Shown: positions 36,647 through 45,750 of the stretch, one piece after another
How the letters are laid out: the number at the start of each line of letters is the position of its first letter
How positions within the stretch are numbered: position 1 is the first letter of the stretch
NCBI GenBank assembly: GCA_028689015.1
Contig: JAQTXC010000001.1
Coordinates: 1-64,000 of the forward strand
From: Dechloromonas sp.
GTDB lineage: Bacteria; Pseudomonadota; Gammaproteobacteria; Burkholderiales; Rhodocyclaceae
DNA: 64,000 nucleotides
Direction: 5' to 3'
Translations under genes and position numbers: made by a program
Notes under the pieces: generated by a model
Told to the model about the DNA's origin: nothing
What the model saw: only the letters and a program-made list of their open reading frames with translations
Database searches by the model: none

Positions 36647-38536
36647 ATGAGCGACTTTGGCGGCATGGAGGATCTCCTCCAGGATTTCTTGCAGGAGGCC
36701 CATGATCTCCTGTCCGATGTCGACAACAAGTTGGTCGAACTGGAAAAATGTCCAGATGACCGCGGCCTGTTGAATGATATTTTTCGGGGGTTTCATACCG
36801 TCAAGGGGGGCGCTGGCTTTCTTAATGCCGGTGAGTTGGTGACGCTTTGCCACCTGACCGAGAATCTCTTTGATCGTCTGCGTAATGGTGAGTTGGAACT
36901 GACTCCAGAGTTGATGGATGTCATCATGGCCGCTACGCAGGGTGTCCGTGACATGTTCAATGAACTGGGACAGTTGGTGCAGCCCCGGCCTGCTGACCCT
37001 GCTGTTGTCGCCGCCTTGCAGGGCGTGCTTGACGCCGGGGTTGTTCCTCCGCCTGTAGTGGCTCCGGTGTCGCCTGTCGCTGCTGCCCCTGCTGTGGCCG
37101 CAACCGGGGAACCGGACTGGGGAGCGCTGCATGCTGCTGTGACTGGGCAGGCTGCGGCTGAGCCTGTGGCCAAGGTTGAGGTCATGGTTAAGCGGGAAAT
37201 GGCCGCTGCGTCGGTTGCTGCGGTGCCGGCGACAGATAAAGCAGCGCCTTCTCCTTTTGGGCGGCGCTCGGTTGATCGCCCGGGGGGGCAGCCCTCGTCG
37301 GCTCGTCGTTCCGAGGAGCGGGGCCGGGAAAATACCATTCGCGTTGATACCTCACGTCTTGACCAGGTGTTGAACTTGTCGGGTGAAATCGGTTTGACGA
37401 AGAATCGTCTGACCAGCCTGCGAGCCGATATCCTGGCCGGGAAGAGTGATTCGGAAACCTTGCACGCCCTTGATCAGGCGGTGAGTCAGCTGGATTTGCT
37501 GGTCTCGGACTTGCAGAATTCGGTGATGAAGACCCGGATGCAGCCGATTGGTCGTTTATTCCAGAAATATCCGCGGATTGCGCGTGACCTGGCTCGCCAA
37601 CTCGGTAAGGATGTCGAATTGGTGCTGGCTGGTGAGGAAACTGAGGTCGACAAGACCATGATCGAGGATCTCGCCGATCCTTTGATTCACCTGATTCGTA
37701 ACGCGGTCGATCATGGTGTCGAGATGCCTGATGAACGCGCTGCGGCAGGCAAGGCGGCGAAGAGCCTGGTCCGTCTTGAAGCACGTCAGGAAGGCGATCA
37801 TATCGTTCTGATCATTGCCGACGATGGCAAGGGGATGAGTGCCGAGCGTATTCGTGCCAAAGCAGTCGATAAGGGGCTGATCTCGGAGGAAGAGGCGAAT
37901 ACGCTGGATGAGCGGCAGAGTTTGAACCTGATTTTTTTGCCGGGTTTCTCAACCAAGACGCAAATTTCCGATGTCTCGGGGCGGGGGGTTGGCATGGATG
38001 TGGTGAAAACCAATATCCAGAAGCTCAACGGCTCGATCGAGATTCGCTCAGAGCCGGGTAAGGGATCGGTTTTCATCATTTCTCTACCGTTGACCCTGGC
38101 TATCCTGCCGGTTCTGTTGGTCCTGCTGGGCGACCAGCCCTTTGCCCTGCCGCTGTCGCTGGTTCGTGAAATTCTGCCGATCGAGCATCAACGGATACAG
38201 GAAGTGGGTGGCAAGGAAACGCTGGTGGTGCGTGGTGAGGTCTTGCCGGTCATCAGTCTGGCGCGCTTGCTCGGTTGGCCGATGGAAAAAGTACCAGAGT
38301 ACGGCGTCTTCATGCAGACAGCCGAGCGCAGTTTTATTTTGGGCGTCGACAGCTTTGCCGGTCGTGACGATGCAGTCATCAAGTCGCTGGAAGATTTCCG
38401 GCCCAAAGGCGTGGCGGGGGTCACGACCTTGTCAAATGGCCAGATTGTGTTGATTCTCGACATGAAGGAATTGTTGGCTGATATCGGTCACCACGCTGAT
38501 GTGGTGGGCGGGATGCGTAACCTCGAATTCTTGTAA
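36647..38536 (+). CDS. cheA: CheA chemotaxis histidine kinase (second copy)
   Basis: 629 residues. P1 domain with H50 in GFHTVKGGAGFL; a Pro/Ala-rich linker (about 110-220) without a recognisable P2 domain; P3 dimerisation domain (about 230-290); P4 kinase domain with [31 protein letters not shown]; and P5 domain to the end. Absence of P2 should slow transfer to CheY, as P2 docks CheY in E. coli. It lies directly after cheYZ, 9 bases downstream, and is the last gene before a terminator, so it is probably the kinase of the motor-switching CheY. Confidence 0.94.
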   Translation: MSDFGGMEDLLQDFLQEAHDLLSDVDNKLVELEKCPDDRGLLNDIFRGFHTVKGGAGFLNAGELVTLCHLTENLFDRLRNGELELTPELMDVIMAATQGVRDMFNELGQLVQPRPADPAVVAALQGVLDAGVVPPPVVAPVSPVAAAPAVAATGEPDWGALHAAVTGQAAAEPVAKVEVMVKREMAAASVAAVPATDKAAPSPFGRRSVDRPGGQPSSARRSEERGRENTIRVDTSRLDQVLNLSGEIGLTKNRLTSLRADILAGKSDSETLHALDQAVSQLDLLVSDLQNSVMKTRMQPIGRLFQKYPRIARDLARQLGKDVELVLAGEETEVDKTMIEDLADPLIHLIRNAVDHGVEMPDERAAAGKAAKSLVRLEARQEGDHIVLIIADDGKGMSAERIRAKAVDKGLISEEEANTLDERQSLNLIFLPGFSTKTQISDVSGRGVGMDVVKTNIQKLNGSIEIRSEPGKGSVFIISLPLTLAILPVLLVLLGDQPFALPLSLVREILPIEHQRIQEVGGKETLVVRGEVLPVISLARLLGWPMEKVPEYGVFMQTAERSFILGVDSFAGRDDAVIKSLEDFRPKGVAGVTTLSNGQIVLILDMKELLADIGHHADVVGGMRNLEFL

Positions 38537-38560
38537 ATAAACCGTTCGGTCAACCAGTTA

Positions 38561-38585
38561 AGAGGGGGCTTGCCCCCTCTTTTTG
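38561..38585 (+). terminator. Rho-independent terminator after the chemotaxis block
   Basis: Stem AGAGGGGG/CCCCCTCT with loop CTTG and a run of T. It separates the che genes from flhB. Confidence 0.88.
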
Positions 38586-38684
38586 TTTCTGTGCGGACCA
38601 GAATCGATGGCTGTGGATTGTGGGAACTCCTGAGAAACTAACTAAATAAACCTACGTACCTATTTAATTTTCTTGGTTTTTTTC

Positions 38685-38690
38685 TATAAT
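38685..38690 (+). promoter_or_regulatory. Possible -10 box of the flhB promoter
   Basis: A perfect TATAAT lies 26 bases upstream of the flhB ATG in an AT-rich stretch that differs from the rest of the window. The -35 position (ATTTAA, 38662-38667) is poor, and no sigma54 or FliA pattern is seen, so an activator may be needed. Confidence 0.35.
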
Positions 38691-38716
38691 AGCCTCAACA
38701 ATATTTGACCACGGCT

Positions 38717-39850
38717 ATGGCGGAAGAGAGCGACCTCGAGAAAACAGAAGAGCCCACTGGCAGGCGCATTGAACAGGCGCGTGAGCAGGGGCAGGTTCCG
38801 CATTCCAAGGAATTGGGGACTTTTCTGGTCTTGATGGTGGCCGCCGCGACCTTGTGGATGATGGGTGGCTGGTTCATGGAGCGGGCGATGGACGCCATGC
38901 GCGCTGCCTTGACGGTGGAGTCCCGCTACATGCAGGAGCCCGGGCTGATGGTGCCGCGTTTGGCTGAGGTGTCTTTCGATGCCTTGTGGATGCTCTTTCC
39001 TTTGTTGGCTGTTTTGCTTCTGGCCGCGGTGCTGCCCCCGTTTTTTCTGAATAGCTGGGTATTTGCACCGAAAGCGATGGTCCCTGATCTGAAGCGGATG
39101 AACCCGCTGACCGGCTTGGGTCGGATGTTTTCCTGGAATAGTCTGATGGAACTCGGCAAGGCGGTCCTTAAGGCTGTCCTGATTGGAAGTGTGGCTGTGT
39201 TCCTGATCTGGAATTCGCGTGGTGAGATTTTCGGCCTGCTGGGTGAATCGCTGCCGTCGGGCATGGCACACGCTGGCAACATGATTACGTTCTCTTTCCT
39301 GATTCTTGTCGCGACCTTGGTGCTGGTGGTGGCGGCCGATGTGCCTTTCCAGCTCTGGCAGTACTACGACAAGCTGAAAATGACCAAGGAAGAGGTCAAG
39401 CAGGAAATGAAGGAAATGATGGGGGATCCGCAAGTCAAAGGGCGGATTCGTAGTTTGCAGATGCAGGCCGCACGGCGCCGGATGATGCAGGCGGTACCGC
39501 AGGCGGATGTGATCGTCACCAACCCGACCCACTATTCGGTGGCGCTGGCCTACAAGGCTGGAATGGCGGCTCCCAAGGTGGTTGCCAAAGGGATGGGGGA
39601 AATTGCCCTAAAAATCCGGGAAATCGGTGCCTCGCATGCCGTGCCGACGCTGGAGGCACCGCCGCTGGCGCGGGCTCTGTACAAGCATGGCGAGCTTGAT
39701 GCCGAAATTCCGGGCGCCTTGTTCAATGCAGTCGCTGAGGTGCTGGCCTATATTTATCAGTTATCAAACTGGCGTCGCCAGGGTGGGGCTTATCCGGTGC
39801 CGCCGCGGCACTTGCCGGTGCCGGCTGAGCTTGTGCCGGAGGCTGCGTGA
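38717..39850 (+). CDS. flhB: FlhB, flagellar export switch protein
   Basis: 377 residues from MAEESDLEKTEEPTGRR. Four membrane helices are followed by a cytoplasmic domain with the self-cleavage site N269-P270-T271-H272 (VTNPTHYSVAL), at the same residue numbers as in Salmonella. FlhB switches the export apparatus from rod-hook to filament substrates. An upstream in-frame TTG (38705) is less likely than this ATG. It overlaps flhA by one base. Confidence 0.96.
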   Translation: MAEESDLEKTEEPTGRRIEQAREQGQVPHSKELGTFLVLMVAAATLWMMGGWFMERAMDAMRAALTVESRYMQEPGLMVPRLAEVSFDALWMLFPLLAVLLLAAVLPPFFLNSWVFAPKAMVPDLKRMNPLTGLGRMFSWNSLMELGKAVLKAVLIGSVAVFLIWNSRGEIFGLLGESLPSGMAHAGNMITFSFLILVATLVLVVAADVPFQLWQYYDKLKMTKEEVKQEMKEMMGDPQVKGRIRSLQMQAARRRMMQAVPQADVIVTNPTHYSVALAYKAGMAAPKVVAKGMGEIALKIREIGASHAVPTLEAPPLARALYKHGELDAEIPGALFNAVAEVLAYIYQLSNWRRQGGAYPVPPRHLPVPAELVPEAA

Positions 39851-41934
39851 TGGCTGCTGGATCGATGACCCTGCAAAACTTTTTTGGTCGTCTGACCACG
39901 TCGCAACTGGCGGCGCCAGCCTTGATTTTGATGATCCTGGCGATGATGGTATTGCCGTTGCCGGCCTTCGTACTCGATCTCTTCTTTACCTTCAACATCG
40001 CTATTTCGGTGATGGTCTTGATGGTTGCGGTCAACACGCAGAAAACATTGGATTTCTCGGTTTTTCCAACCGTATTGCTAGTCACGACTTTGCTGCGTCT
40101 TTCGCTCAACGTGGCATCGACACGGATTGTCATGCTTGAGGGGCACACGGGTCCGGATGCGGCAGGCAAGGTCATCGAGGCCTTTGGTCATTTTCTGGTG
40201 GGCGGCAATTTTGCGGTCGGGATCATCGTGTTCATGATTCTGGTGGTCATTAATTTTGTGGTGATTACCAAGGGCGCGGGGCGCGTGGCTGAAGTGTCGG
40301 CACGCTTTACCCTGGATGCTATGCCGGGCAAGCAGATGGCGATTGATGCCGACCTCAATGCGGGTTTGATTGGCGAAGAGGATGCGCGCCGGCGTCGCAC
40401 CGAAATCGCCCGTGAGTCCGAGTTTTACGGCTCAATGGATGGTGCGTCGAAATTTGTCCGCGGTGACGCGGTGGCTGGCATTGTCATCATGCTGCTCAAT
40501 ATCATTGGTGGTTTGATTGTCGGTGTGTTGCAACACAATATGGATGTGGCGCAGGCGGCCAAGAATTACACGCTGTTGACCATTGGCGATGGTTTGGTTG
40601 CCCAGATTCCCGGGCTGATCATTTCGATTGCCGCCGGTATGGTGGTAACCCGGGTTTCTGATGATCGGGATATTGGCCAGCAGTTTATGAGCCAGTTATT
40701 CAACAACGGTCGCCTGATGGCAATCACGGCAGGAATCATTGGTTTGCTCGGCTTGATTCCAGGGATGCCCAATATGGTCTTCCTGCTGCTGGCTGGTTTG
40801 TTGGGTAGCTTGGCTTGGCGCATGCTGAAGAAGGAGCGCCAGGTGGTTGAGGCGCCGGTGGTGGTGGCGCCGGCACCGGTGCAGGAAGTGGTCGAGGCGA
40901 CCTGGAACGACGTGGCGCCGCTGGATGTGCTGGGTCTTGAGGTGGGTTATCGCCTCATTCCGTTGGTCGATAAGTCGCAGGATGGCGAACTCTTGCGGCG
41001 CATTCGCGGCATTCGCAAGAAGTTTGCGCAGGAAGTGGGCTTCCTTGTTTCGCCGGTTCACATTCGCGACAATCTTGAATTGAAGCCCAATGCATATCGC
41101 ATTTTGCTCAAAGGGGTTGAGGTTGGGAATGGAGAGGCTTTTGCCGGTCAGTATCTGGCGATCAATCCTGGGCGGGTGGCTGGAACCTTGCAAGGGGTGG
41201 TGACCAAGGATCCTGCGTTTGGCTTGCCCGCCACCTGGATTGATGCCGCTCAGCGAGAGCAGGCCCAGGCTTACGGATATACCGTGGTTGACGCGTCGAC
41301 CGTGGTCGCGACCCATCTCAATCACCTTATTCTCAGTCATGCCGGCGAGTTGCTCGGGCGCCAGGAAGTTCAGCAACTCATTGATCATCTGGGCAAGGAA
41401 ATGCCCAAGCTGGTCGAAGATCTGGTGCCCAAGATCTTGCCGTTGGGCACCTTGCAGAAAGTGTTGCAGAACCTGCTTGACGAAGGTGTTCACATCCGCG
41501 ACATGCGTACCATCATCGAGACGGTGGCTGACCATGCGACCCGGACGCAAGCTGCTGATGAGCTGGTCACCCAGGTCCGTGCGGCACTGGGTCGTTCGAT
41601 TGTCCAGCAACTTTTCCCAGGAACCGGTGAGATGCAATTGATGTCGCTGGACCCAACGCTGGAGCGGCTCTTGTCGCAAGCGGTGGCGGGCGGTTCGGCT
41701 AATACCAGCTTTGAGCCCAGTCTGGCGGATACCCTGGTTCGCGAAACAGCGGCAGCAGCCGAGCGTCAGGAATCGCTGGGCTTGCCGGCGGTGTTGATCG
41801 TACCGGGTAGCCTGCGCTTGCTGTTGTCTAAATTTTTGCGTCGCAGCATTCCCCAATTGAAGGTGCTGTCGCATCAAGAAGTACCAGAAAATCGAATCAT
41901 CAAGGTGACCTCGATCATCGGAGGTAAAAAATGA
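39850..41934 (+). CDS. flhA: FlhA, flagellar export gate protein
   Basis: 694 residues, ATG overlapping the flhB stop (TGATG). The N-terminal half has about eight membrane helices and the FHIPEP-type signatures (VFPTVLLVTTLLRLSLNVASTR, KFVRGDAVAGIVI, DGLVAQIPGLIISIAAGMVVTR). The C-terminal half is the cytoplasmic ring domain that binds chaperone-substrate complexes. The gene order flhB-flhA-flhF-flhG-fliA is typical of polar flagellates. Confidence 0.97.
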   Translation: MAAGSMTLQNFFGRLTTSQLAAPALILMILAMMVLPLPAFVLDLFFTFNIAISVMVLMVAVNTQKTLDFSVFPTVLLVTTLLRLSLNVASTRIVMLEGHTGPDAAGKVIEAFGHFLVGGNFAVGIIVFMILVVINFVVITKGAGRVAEVSARFTLDAMPGKQMAIDADLNAGLIGEEDARRRRTEIARESEFYGSMDGASKFVRGDAVAGIVIMLLNIIGGLIVGVLQHNMDVAQAAKNYTLLTIGDGLVAQIPGLIISIAAGMVVTRVSDDRDIGQQFMSQLFNNGRLMAITAGIIGLLGLIPGMPNMVFLLLAGLLGSLAWRMLKKERQVVEAPVVVAPAPVQEVVEATWNDVAPLDVLGLEVGYRLIPLVDKSQDGELLRRIRGIRKKFAQEVGFLVSPVHIRDNLELKPNAYRILLKGVEVGNGEAFAGQYLAINPGRVAGTLQGVVTKDPAFGLPATWIDAAQREQAQAYGYTVVDASTVVATHLNHLILSHAGELLGRQEVQQLIDHLGKEMPKLVEDLVPKILPLGTLQKVLQNLLDEGVHIRDMRTIIETVADHATRTQAADELVTQVRAALGRSIVQQLFPGTGEMQLMSLDPTLERLLSQAVAGGSANTSFEPSLADTLVRETAAAAERQESLGLPAVLIVPGSLRLLLSKFLRRSIPQLKVLSHQEVPENRIIKVTSIIGGKK

Positions 41935-43385
41935 ACGTCAGAAAATTCATCGCCGCCAACGCCAGGGATGCCTTGCGCAAGGTCAAGGAAACGCTCGGTA
42001 ACGATGCAATCATTCTGTCCAATCGCGGTGTGCCGGGAGGTGTTGAGATCATGGCAGTCGCTGCGCGCGACATGGCGATGATCGTACCGAGTCATGCGCC
42101 GGAAACCCCGTCAGCGCCGCCGCCGTCACGCCAACCGGAGATGCCGGCTGCCGATGAGGATTATCGGGTATTGCTGTCGTCGGCGCGGGCTCGGGTGGCG
42201 GGGGCCGATATGTCCCGTCCGGGGATGTCGACCGCAACATCCGTAGCGCGGTCTGCTCAGGCATCAGCCCCGGCACCCAATCCGGCGCGGACGCAGGCGA
42301 CCGTCAATGCGGGTATCCCACGGACCGGTGGTTTGCGCAATCTTGAAACTGCTGCTGCGAGCAGCGCCAAGCGTCCAGCCAGCTTGGCGGGTGCGCCAAC
42401 TCAGCCGGCGGCAGCACGTCGCACCGAGGCCGAAGTGGTGCCGATGGCGGTCATGGAGGAAATCCGCTCGCTGCGAAAAATCGTTGAACAGCATCTGGCC
42501 GGTTTTGCCTGGGGGGAGGTATCGCGTGCGGCACCCGCCAAGACGGAAGTGCTGCGATTGATGCTCGACTCGGGCTTCTCTCCTCTGTTGGCACGTGAGT
42601 TACTCAATGACCTGCCGGCCGAAATGGACGTCAGTCAGGGCATGGCCTGGGTCAAGGGGGCGGCTGATCGCAGTCTGCTGACGATAGGTAGTGATGGCGA
42701 TATTGTGGATCGAGGTGGGGTGTATGCCTTGGTTGGGCCGACCGGTGTGGGCAAGACGACGACGACCGCCAAGCTGGCTGCCCGCTGCGTTTTGCGGCAT
42801 GGCCCGAGCAAGGTCGCGCTGGTGACGACTGATGGCTATCGGATCGGTGCCCATGAGCAGCTGCGGATTTACGGCCGGATTCTTGGGGTGTCGGTTTATC
42901 TGGTCAAGGATGCCCGCGAGTTACGACAGACTCTTAACGAATTGCAGCACAAGCATATGGTGCTGGTCGATACCATGGGGATGAGCCAGAAGGATAAATT
43001 GGTCCCTGAACTGACCGATATGCTTGCCGGTTGCGATGTCCAACGCTTGTTGCTGATGTCGTCGACGTCGCGCGGTGACACCCTGGATGATGTGGTACGT
43101 GCCTATGCTGGAGAAAACCTGGCGGGCTGCATCCTGACCAAAATCGACGAAGCAGCCAGCCTGGCGACGGCGCTCGACGTCATGATGCGGCACGGATTGC
43201 GTCTGCACTATGTGTCCAATGGGCAGCGGGTGCCGGAAGATCTTCATTTGCCAAATCGCGGTTATTTGCTGCATCGTGCCTTCAAGGATCTGCCGGACAG
43301 CTCGCCACATAAATTTGAAGGTGGCGAGTCGGGACTGATGATGGCCAATGCCGGCATGCTGGCCGTAGGAGGCCATCGTGGCTGA
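41931..43385 (+). CDS. flhF: FlhF, SRP-like GTPase for flagellar placement
   Basis: 484 residues, overlapping flhA by four bases (ATGA). The N-terminal part (MNVRKFIAANARDALRKVKETLG, then a Pro/Ala-rich stretch) is specific to FlhF. The NG GTPase domain has GPTGVGKT at 269-276, TTDGYRIGAHEQL, the DTMG motif and TKIDEAASLATALD. FlhF recruits the first basal-body parts to the cell pole. Its partner FlhG is encoded next and overlaps by eight bases, so polar flagellation is likely. Confidence 0.96.
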   Translation: MNVRKFIAANARDALRKVKETLGNDAIILSNRGVPGGVEIMAVAARDMAMIVPSHAPETPSAPPPSRQPEMPAADEDYRVLLSSARARVAGADMSRPGMSTATSVARSAQASAPAPNPARTQATVNAGIPRTGGLRNLETAAASSAKRPASLAGAPTQPAAARRTEAEVVPMAVMEEIRSLRKIVEQHLAGFAWGEVSRAAPAKTEVLRLMLDSGFSPLLARELLNDLPAEMDVSQGMAWVKGAADRSLLTIGSDGDIVDRGGVYALVGPTGVGKTTTTAKLAARCVLRHGPSKVALVTTDGYRIGAHEQLRIYGRILGVSVYLVKDARELRQTLNELQHKHMVLVDTMGMSQKDKLVPELTDMLAGCDVQRLLLMSSTSRGDTLDDVVRAYAGENLAGCILTKIDEAASLATALDVMMRHGLRLHYVSNGQRVPEDLHLPNRGYLLHRAFKDLPDSSPHKFEGGESGLMMANAGMLAVGGHRG

Positions 43386-44265
43386 CTTTCGCCTTGATCA
43401 GGCGGCCGGTCTGCGCCGATTGCTTGGCGGCTCAAGTTTGCAAGTGGTGACTTTTGTTGCTGGTTGCGAAGGGGTCGGGCGCAGTGTGGCCGTGGCCAAC
43501 CTGGGGGTGGCTCTGGCACGCCTGGGCAAAGAAGTCTTGATTATTGATGAGCATCACACGGGGGATGACATCGCCGGGTTTTTTGGTTTGTCGGCCCGTT
43601 TCGATTTGCTCAATGTCGTGCAACAGGAAAAACCTCTGTCGCAGGTGGTTTTGCGGCCGATGCATGGTTTGGGGGTATTGCCAGCAGCGCATGCCGCCCG
43701 CAAACTTGGACGCTTGTCGGTCCAGCAGCAAAAAGTTTTGCTTGAGGCGATCGGCGGGCTTGAAAAGCCGGTGGATGTCATTCTGGTCGATGCCAGCATT
43801 CAGCATCCGCAAGGGATTTCGCCGTTTGGCCTGGTCTCCCAGGAAACCGTGGTGGTGTTGTCGAGCAATGGGGCTGCGATTACCGAGGCCTATGCTTTGA
43901 TCAAGAAGGTCAGCAAATTGTTCGCCCGGCGTCATTTTCGTATTCTGGTCAATAAGGTGCGTGCTCAGGACGATGCTCGGTCGATCTTTGACAACATCGC
44001 GCACGTTGCCGCACAACGTGGCGTGGCAACGCTGGACTATGCCGGGGCTATTCCGTTGGATGAAGCTATTCGGCAGGCCGCTCAATTGGGGCGTTCGGTG
44101 TTGACCCATGCGCCGGAGGCACCATCGGCGGCTGCTTTCCGTGATCTGGCTTCCGATATTCAGTATTGGCAGCAAAGTCAGGGTGAGCAAGGGGGGGTCG
44201 AGTATTTCATGCAGCAACTGTTACACTTGAGCCAACGTATTACTCCGAATGCAATAAGGGCTTGA
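43378..44265 (+). CDS. flhG: FlhG/FleN, MinD-like ATPase limiting flagellar number
   Basis: 295 residues, GTG start behind AGGAGG. The N-terminal DQAAGLRRL (7-15) is the motif by which FlhG stimulates FlhF. The ParA/MinD fold follows, but the P-loop is degenerate: GCEGVGRS at 29-36 has R35 where the catalytic-site lysine is expected, and the signature lysine near its start is absent too. The switch region is IIDEHH rather than DAD. Similar GVGR forms occur in other betaproteobacterial FlhG proteins as far as I recall, but ATP binding must be doubted here. It overlaps flhF and fliA. Confidence 0.9.
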   Translation: MADFRLDQAAGLRRLLGGSSLQVVTFVAGCEGVGRSVAVANLGVALARLGKEVLIIDEHHTGDDIAGFFGLSARFDLLNVVQQEKPLSQVVLRPMHGLGVLPAAHAARKLGRLSVQQQKVLLEAIGGLEKPVDVILVDASIQHPQGISPFGLVSQETVVVLSSNGAAITEAYALIKKVSKLFARRHFRILVNKVRAQDDARSIFDNIAHVAAQRGVATLDYAGAIPLDEAIRQAAQLGRSVLTHAPEAPSAAAFRDLASDIQYWQQSQGEQGGVEYFMQQLLHLSQRITPNAIRA

Positions 44266-45017
44266 TGTACACAGCGGCCGGGCAGCCAGATCGCGACGAG
44301 TTGGTTCAGCGCTTTGTGCCGCTGGTGAAGCGCATCGCCTATCATTTGATGGCTCGACTGCCGGCTAGTGTGCAATTTGATGATCTTGTCCAGAACGGCA
44401 TGTTGGGTTTGCTGGATGCGCTGGATCGGTTCGAGGAAGGTTTTGGCGCCCAGTTCGAAACGTATGCCACACAACGTGTGCGCGGTGCCATGCTCGATGG
44501 CTTGCGTGAAAATGACTGGCTGCCGCGCAATATGCGGCGTGAACTGCGGCGTATCGAACAGGCAATCAATCAGTTGGAACATGTTCATGGACGTGCGCCA
44601 TCGGAGCGAGAATTGGCTGATGCACTGGGCATGACGCTGGAGGAGTACCAGCATGTCCTGCAGGAGGCGCGTGGGCATCAATTGGTGTACTACGAGGATT
44701 TCAATGGCGAGAGTGACGAAGATTTTCTCGGTCGTCATCTCACCGACCATGATGCGGACCCCGCCAATATTCTTGAAGATAAGGATTTGCGCCTTAATCT
44801 GATACGAGCCATCGAACGATTGCCGGAACGAGAGCGCTTGATGATGGCGCTTTATTACGAACAGGAATTGAATTTGCGTGAAATTGGCGAGGTGCTGGGC
44901 GTGACTGAGTCACGGGTCAGTCAGATCCACACGCAGGCCATCGCTCGTTTGCGGGTACAAGTGGCGGGTGATGTTTCCGTCGCCAAGCGGCGCAAGAAGG
45001 AGCGGCCGGGTGGATAA
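44265..45017 (+). CDS. fliA: FliA, flagellar sigma factor (sigma28)
   Basis: 250 residues with sigma regions 2 (RIAYHLMARLPASVQFDDLVQNGMLGLLDALDRF, FETYATQRVRGAMLDGLRENDW), 3 and 4 (LPERERLMMALYYEQELNLREIGEVLGVTESRVSQIHTQAIARLR). It directs transcription of late flagellar genes; matching promoters are seen in this window before flgM and flgK. The ATG overlaps the flhG stop (TGATG). FlgM, its inhibitor, is encoded at 47.0 kb. Confidence 0.97.
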   Translation: MYTAAGQPDRDELVQRFVPLVKRIAYHLMARLPASVQFDDLVQNGMLGLLDALDRFEEGFGAQFETYATQRVRGAMLDGLRENDWLPRNMRRELRRIEQAINQLEHVHGRAPSERELADALGMTLEEYQHVLQEARGHQLVYYEDFNGESDEDFLGRHLTDHDADPANILEDKDLRLNLIRAIERLPERERLMMALYYEQELNLREIGEVLGVTESRVSQIHTQAIARLRVQVAGDVSVAKRRKKERPGG

Positions 45018-45750
45018 GATCAGCATTGCCGGTTTGGTGATTGGCTTGGTGGCAATCATCGGTGGTCAGGTACTCGAAGGGGGAAGCGTCGGCTCTTTGG
45101 TGCAGCCGACTGCCCTATTGATTGTTTTGGGAGGAACCCTGGGCGCGGTACTGCTGCAAAGTCCGCTGCATGTTTTCAAACGCGGGGTGCGGATGGTGCG
45201 GTGGGTCTGGGTGCCGCCAGTCATTGAGCAAAAGCGGGTTATTGATCAGATTCTCAACTGGAGCCAGTTGTCTCGTCGGGAAGGTTTGCTGGCGCTGGAA
45301 AATCACCTGCCTGGGATCAAGGATCCTTTTACCCAAAAAGGTTTGCAGTTGCTCGTTGACGGTGCCGACCCGGAGCGCATCCGGGAGTTGCTTGAGGTGG
45401 ACATCGACACCTATGAAGAGGAATGGCGCCAGGCGGCAAAAATCTGGGATGCCGCTGGGGGTTATTCGCCGACCATCGGTATTCTGGGGGCGGTGATGGG
45501 GTTGATTCATGTCATGGAGAATCTGTCCGATCCGACCAAGCTGGGGGCTGGCATTGCTGTGGCCTTCGTGGCCACCATCTACGGGGTGGGGCTGGCAAAC
45601 TTAATCTATCTGCCGATTGCTGCGAAGTTGAAGTACTACATCGCCCGCATGGTGTCGTCGAAGGAAATGATGGTCGATGGTCTGGTCGGTATTGCCATTG
45701 GCGATAATCCCCGCATCATCGAAAGTCGTCTGCAGGGCTATTTGCGCTGA
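45010..45750 (+). CDS. motC: MotC, MotA-like stator subunit (second stator)
   Basis: 246 residues from a GTG that overlaps the fliA end by eight bases, with GGAG eight bases upstream. It is a MotA/ExbB-type protein: VDKISIAGLVIGLVAIIGGQ, PTALLIVLGGTLGAVLLQSP, GYSPTIGILGAVMGLIHVM. The order fliA-motC-motD resembles Pseudomonas, where MotCD is a second stator important for swarming. It differs strongly from MotA at 16.7 kb, so it is not a recent duplicate. Confidence 0.93.
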   Translation: MDKISIAGLVIGLVAIIGGQVLEGGSVGSLVQPTALLIVLGGTLGAVLLQSPLHVFKRGVRMVRWVWVPPVIEQKRVIDQILNWSQLSRREGLLALENHLPGIKDPFTQKGLQLLVDGADPERIRELLEVDIDTYEEEWRQAAKIWDAAGGYSPTIGILGAVMGLIHVMENLSDPTKLGAGIAVAFVATIYGVGLANLIYLPIAAKLKYYIARMVSSKEMMVDGLVGIAIGDNPRIIESRLQGYLR

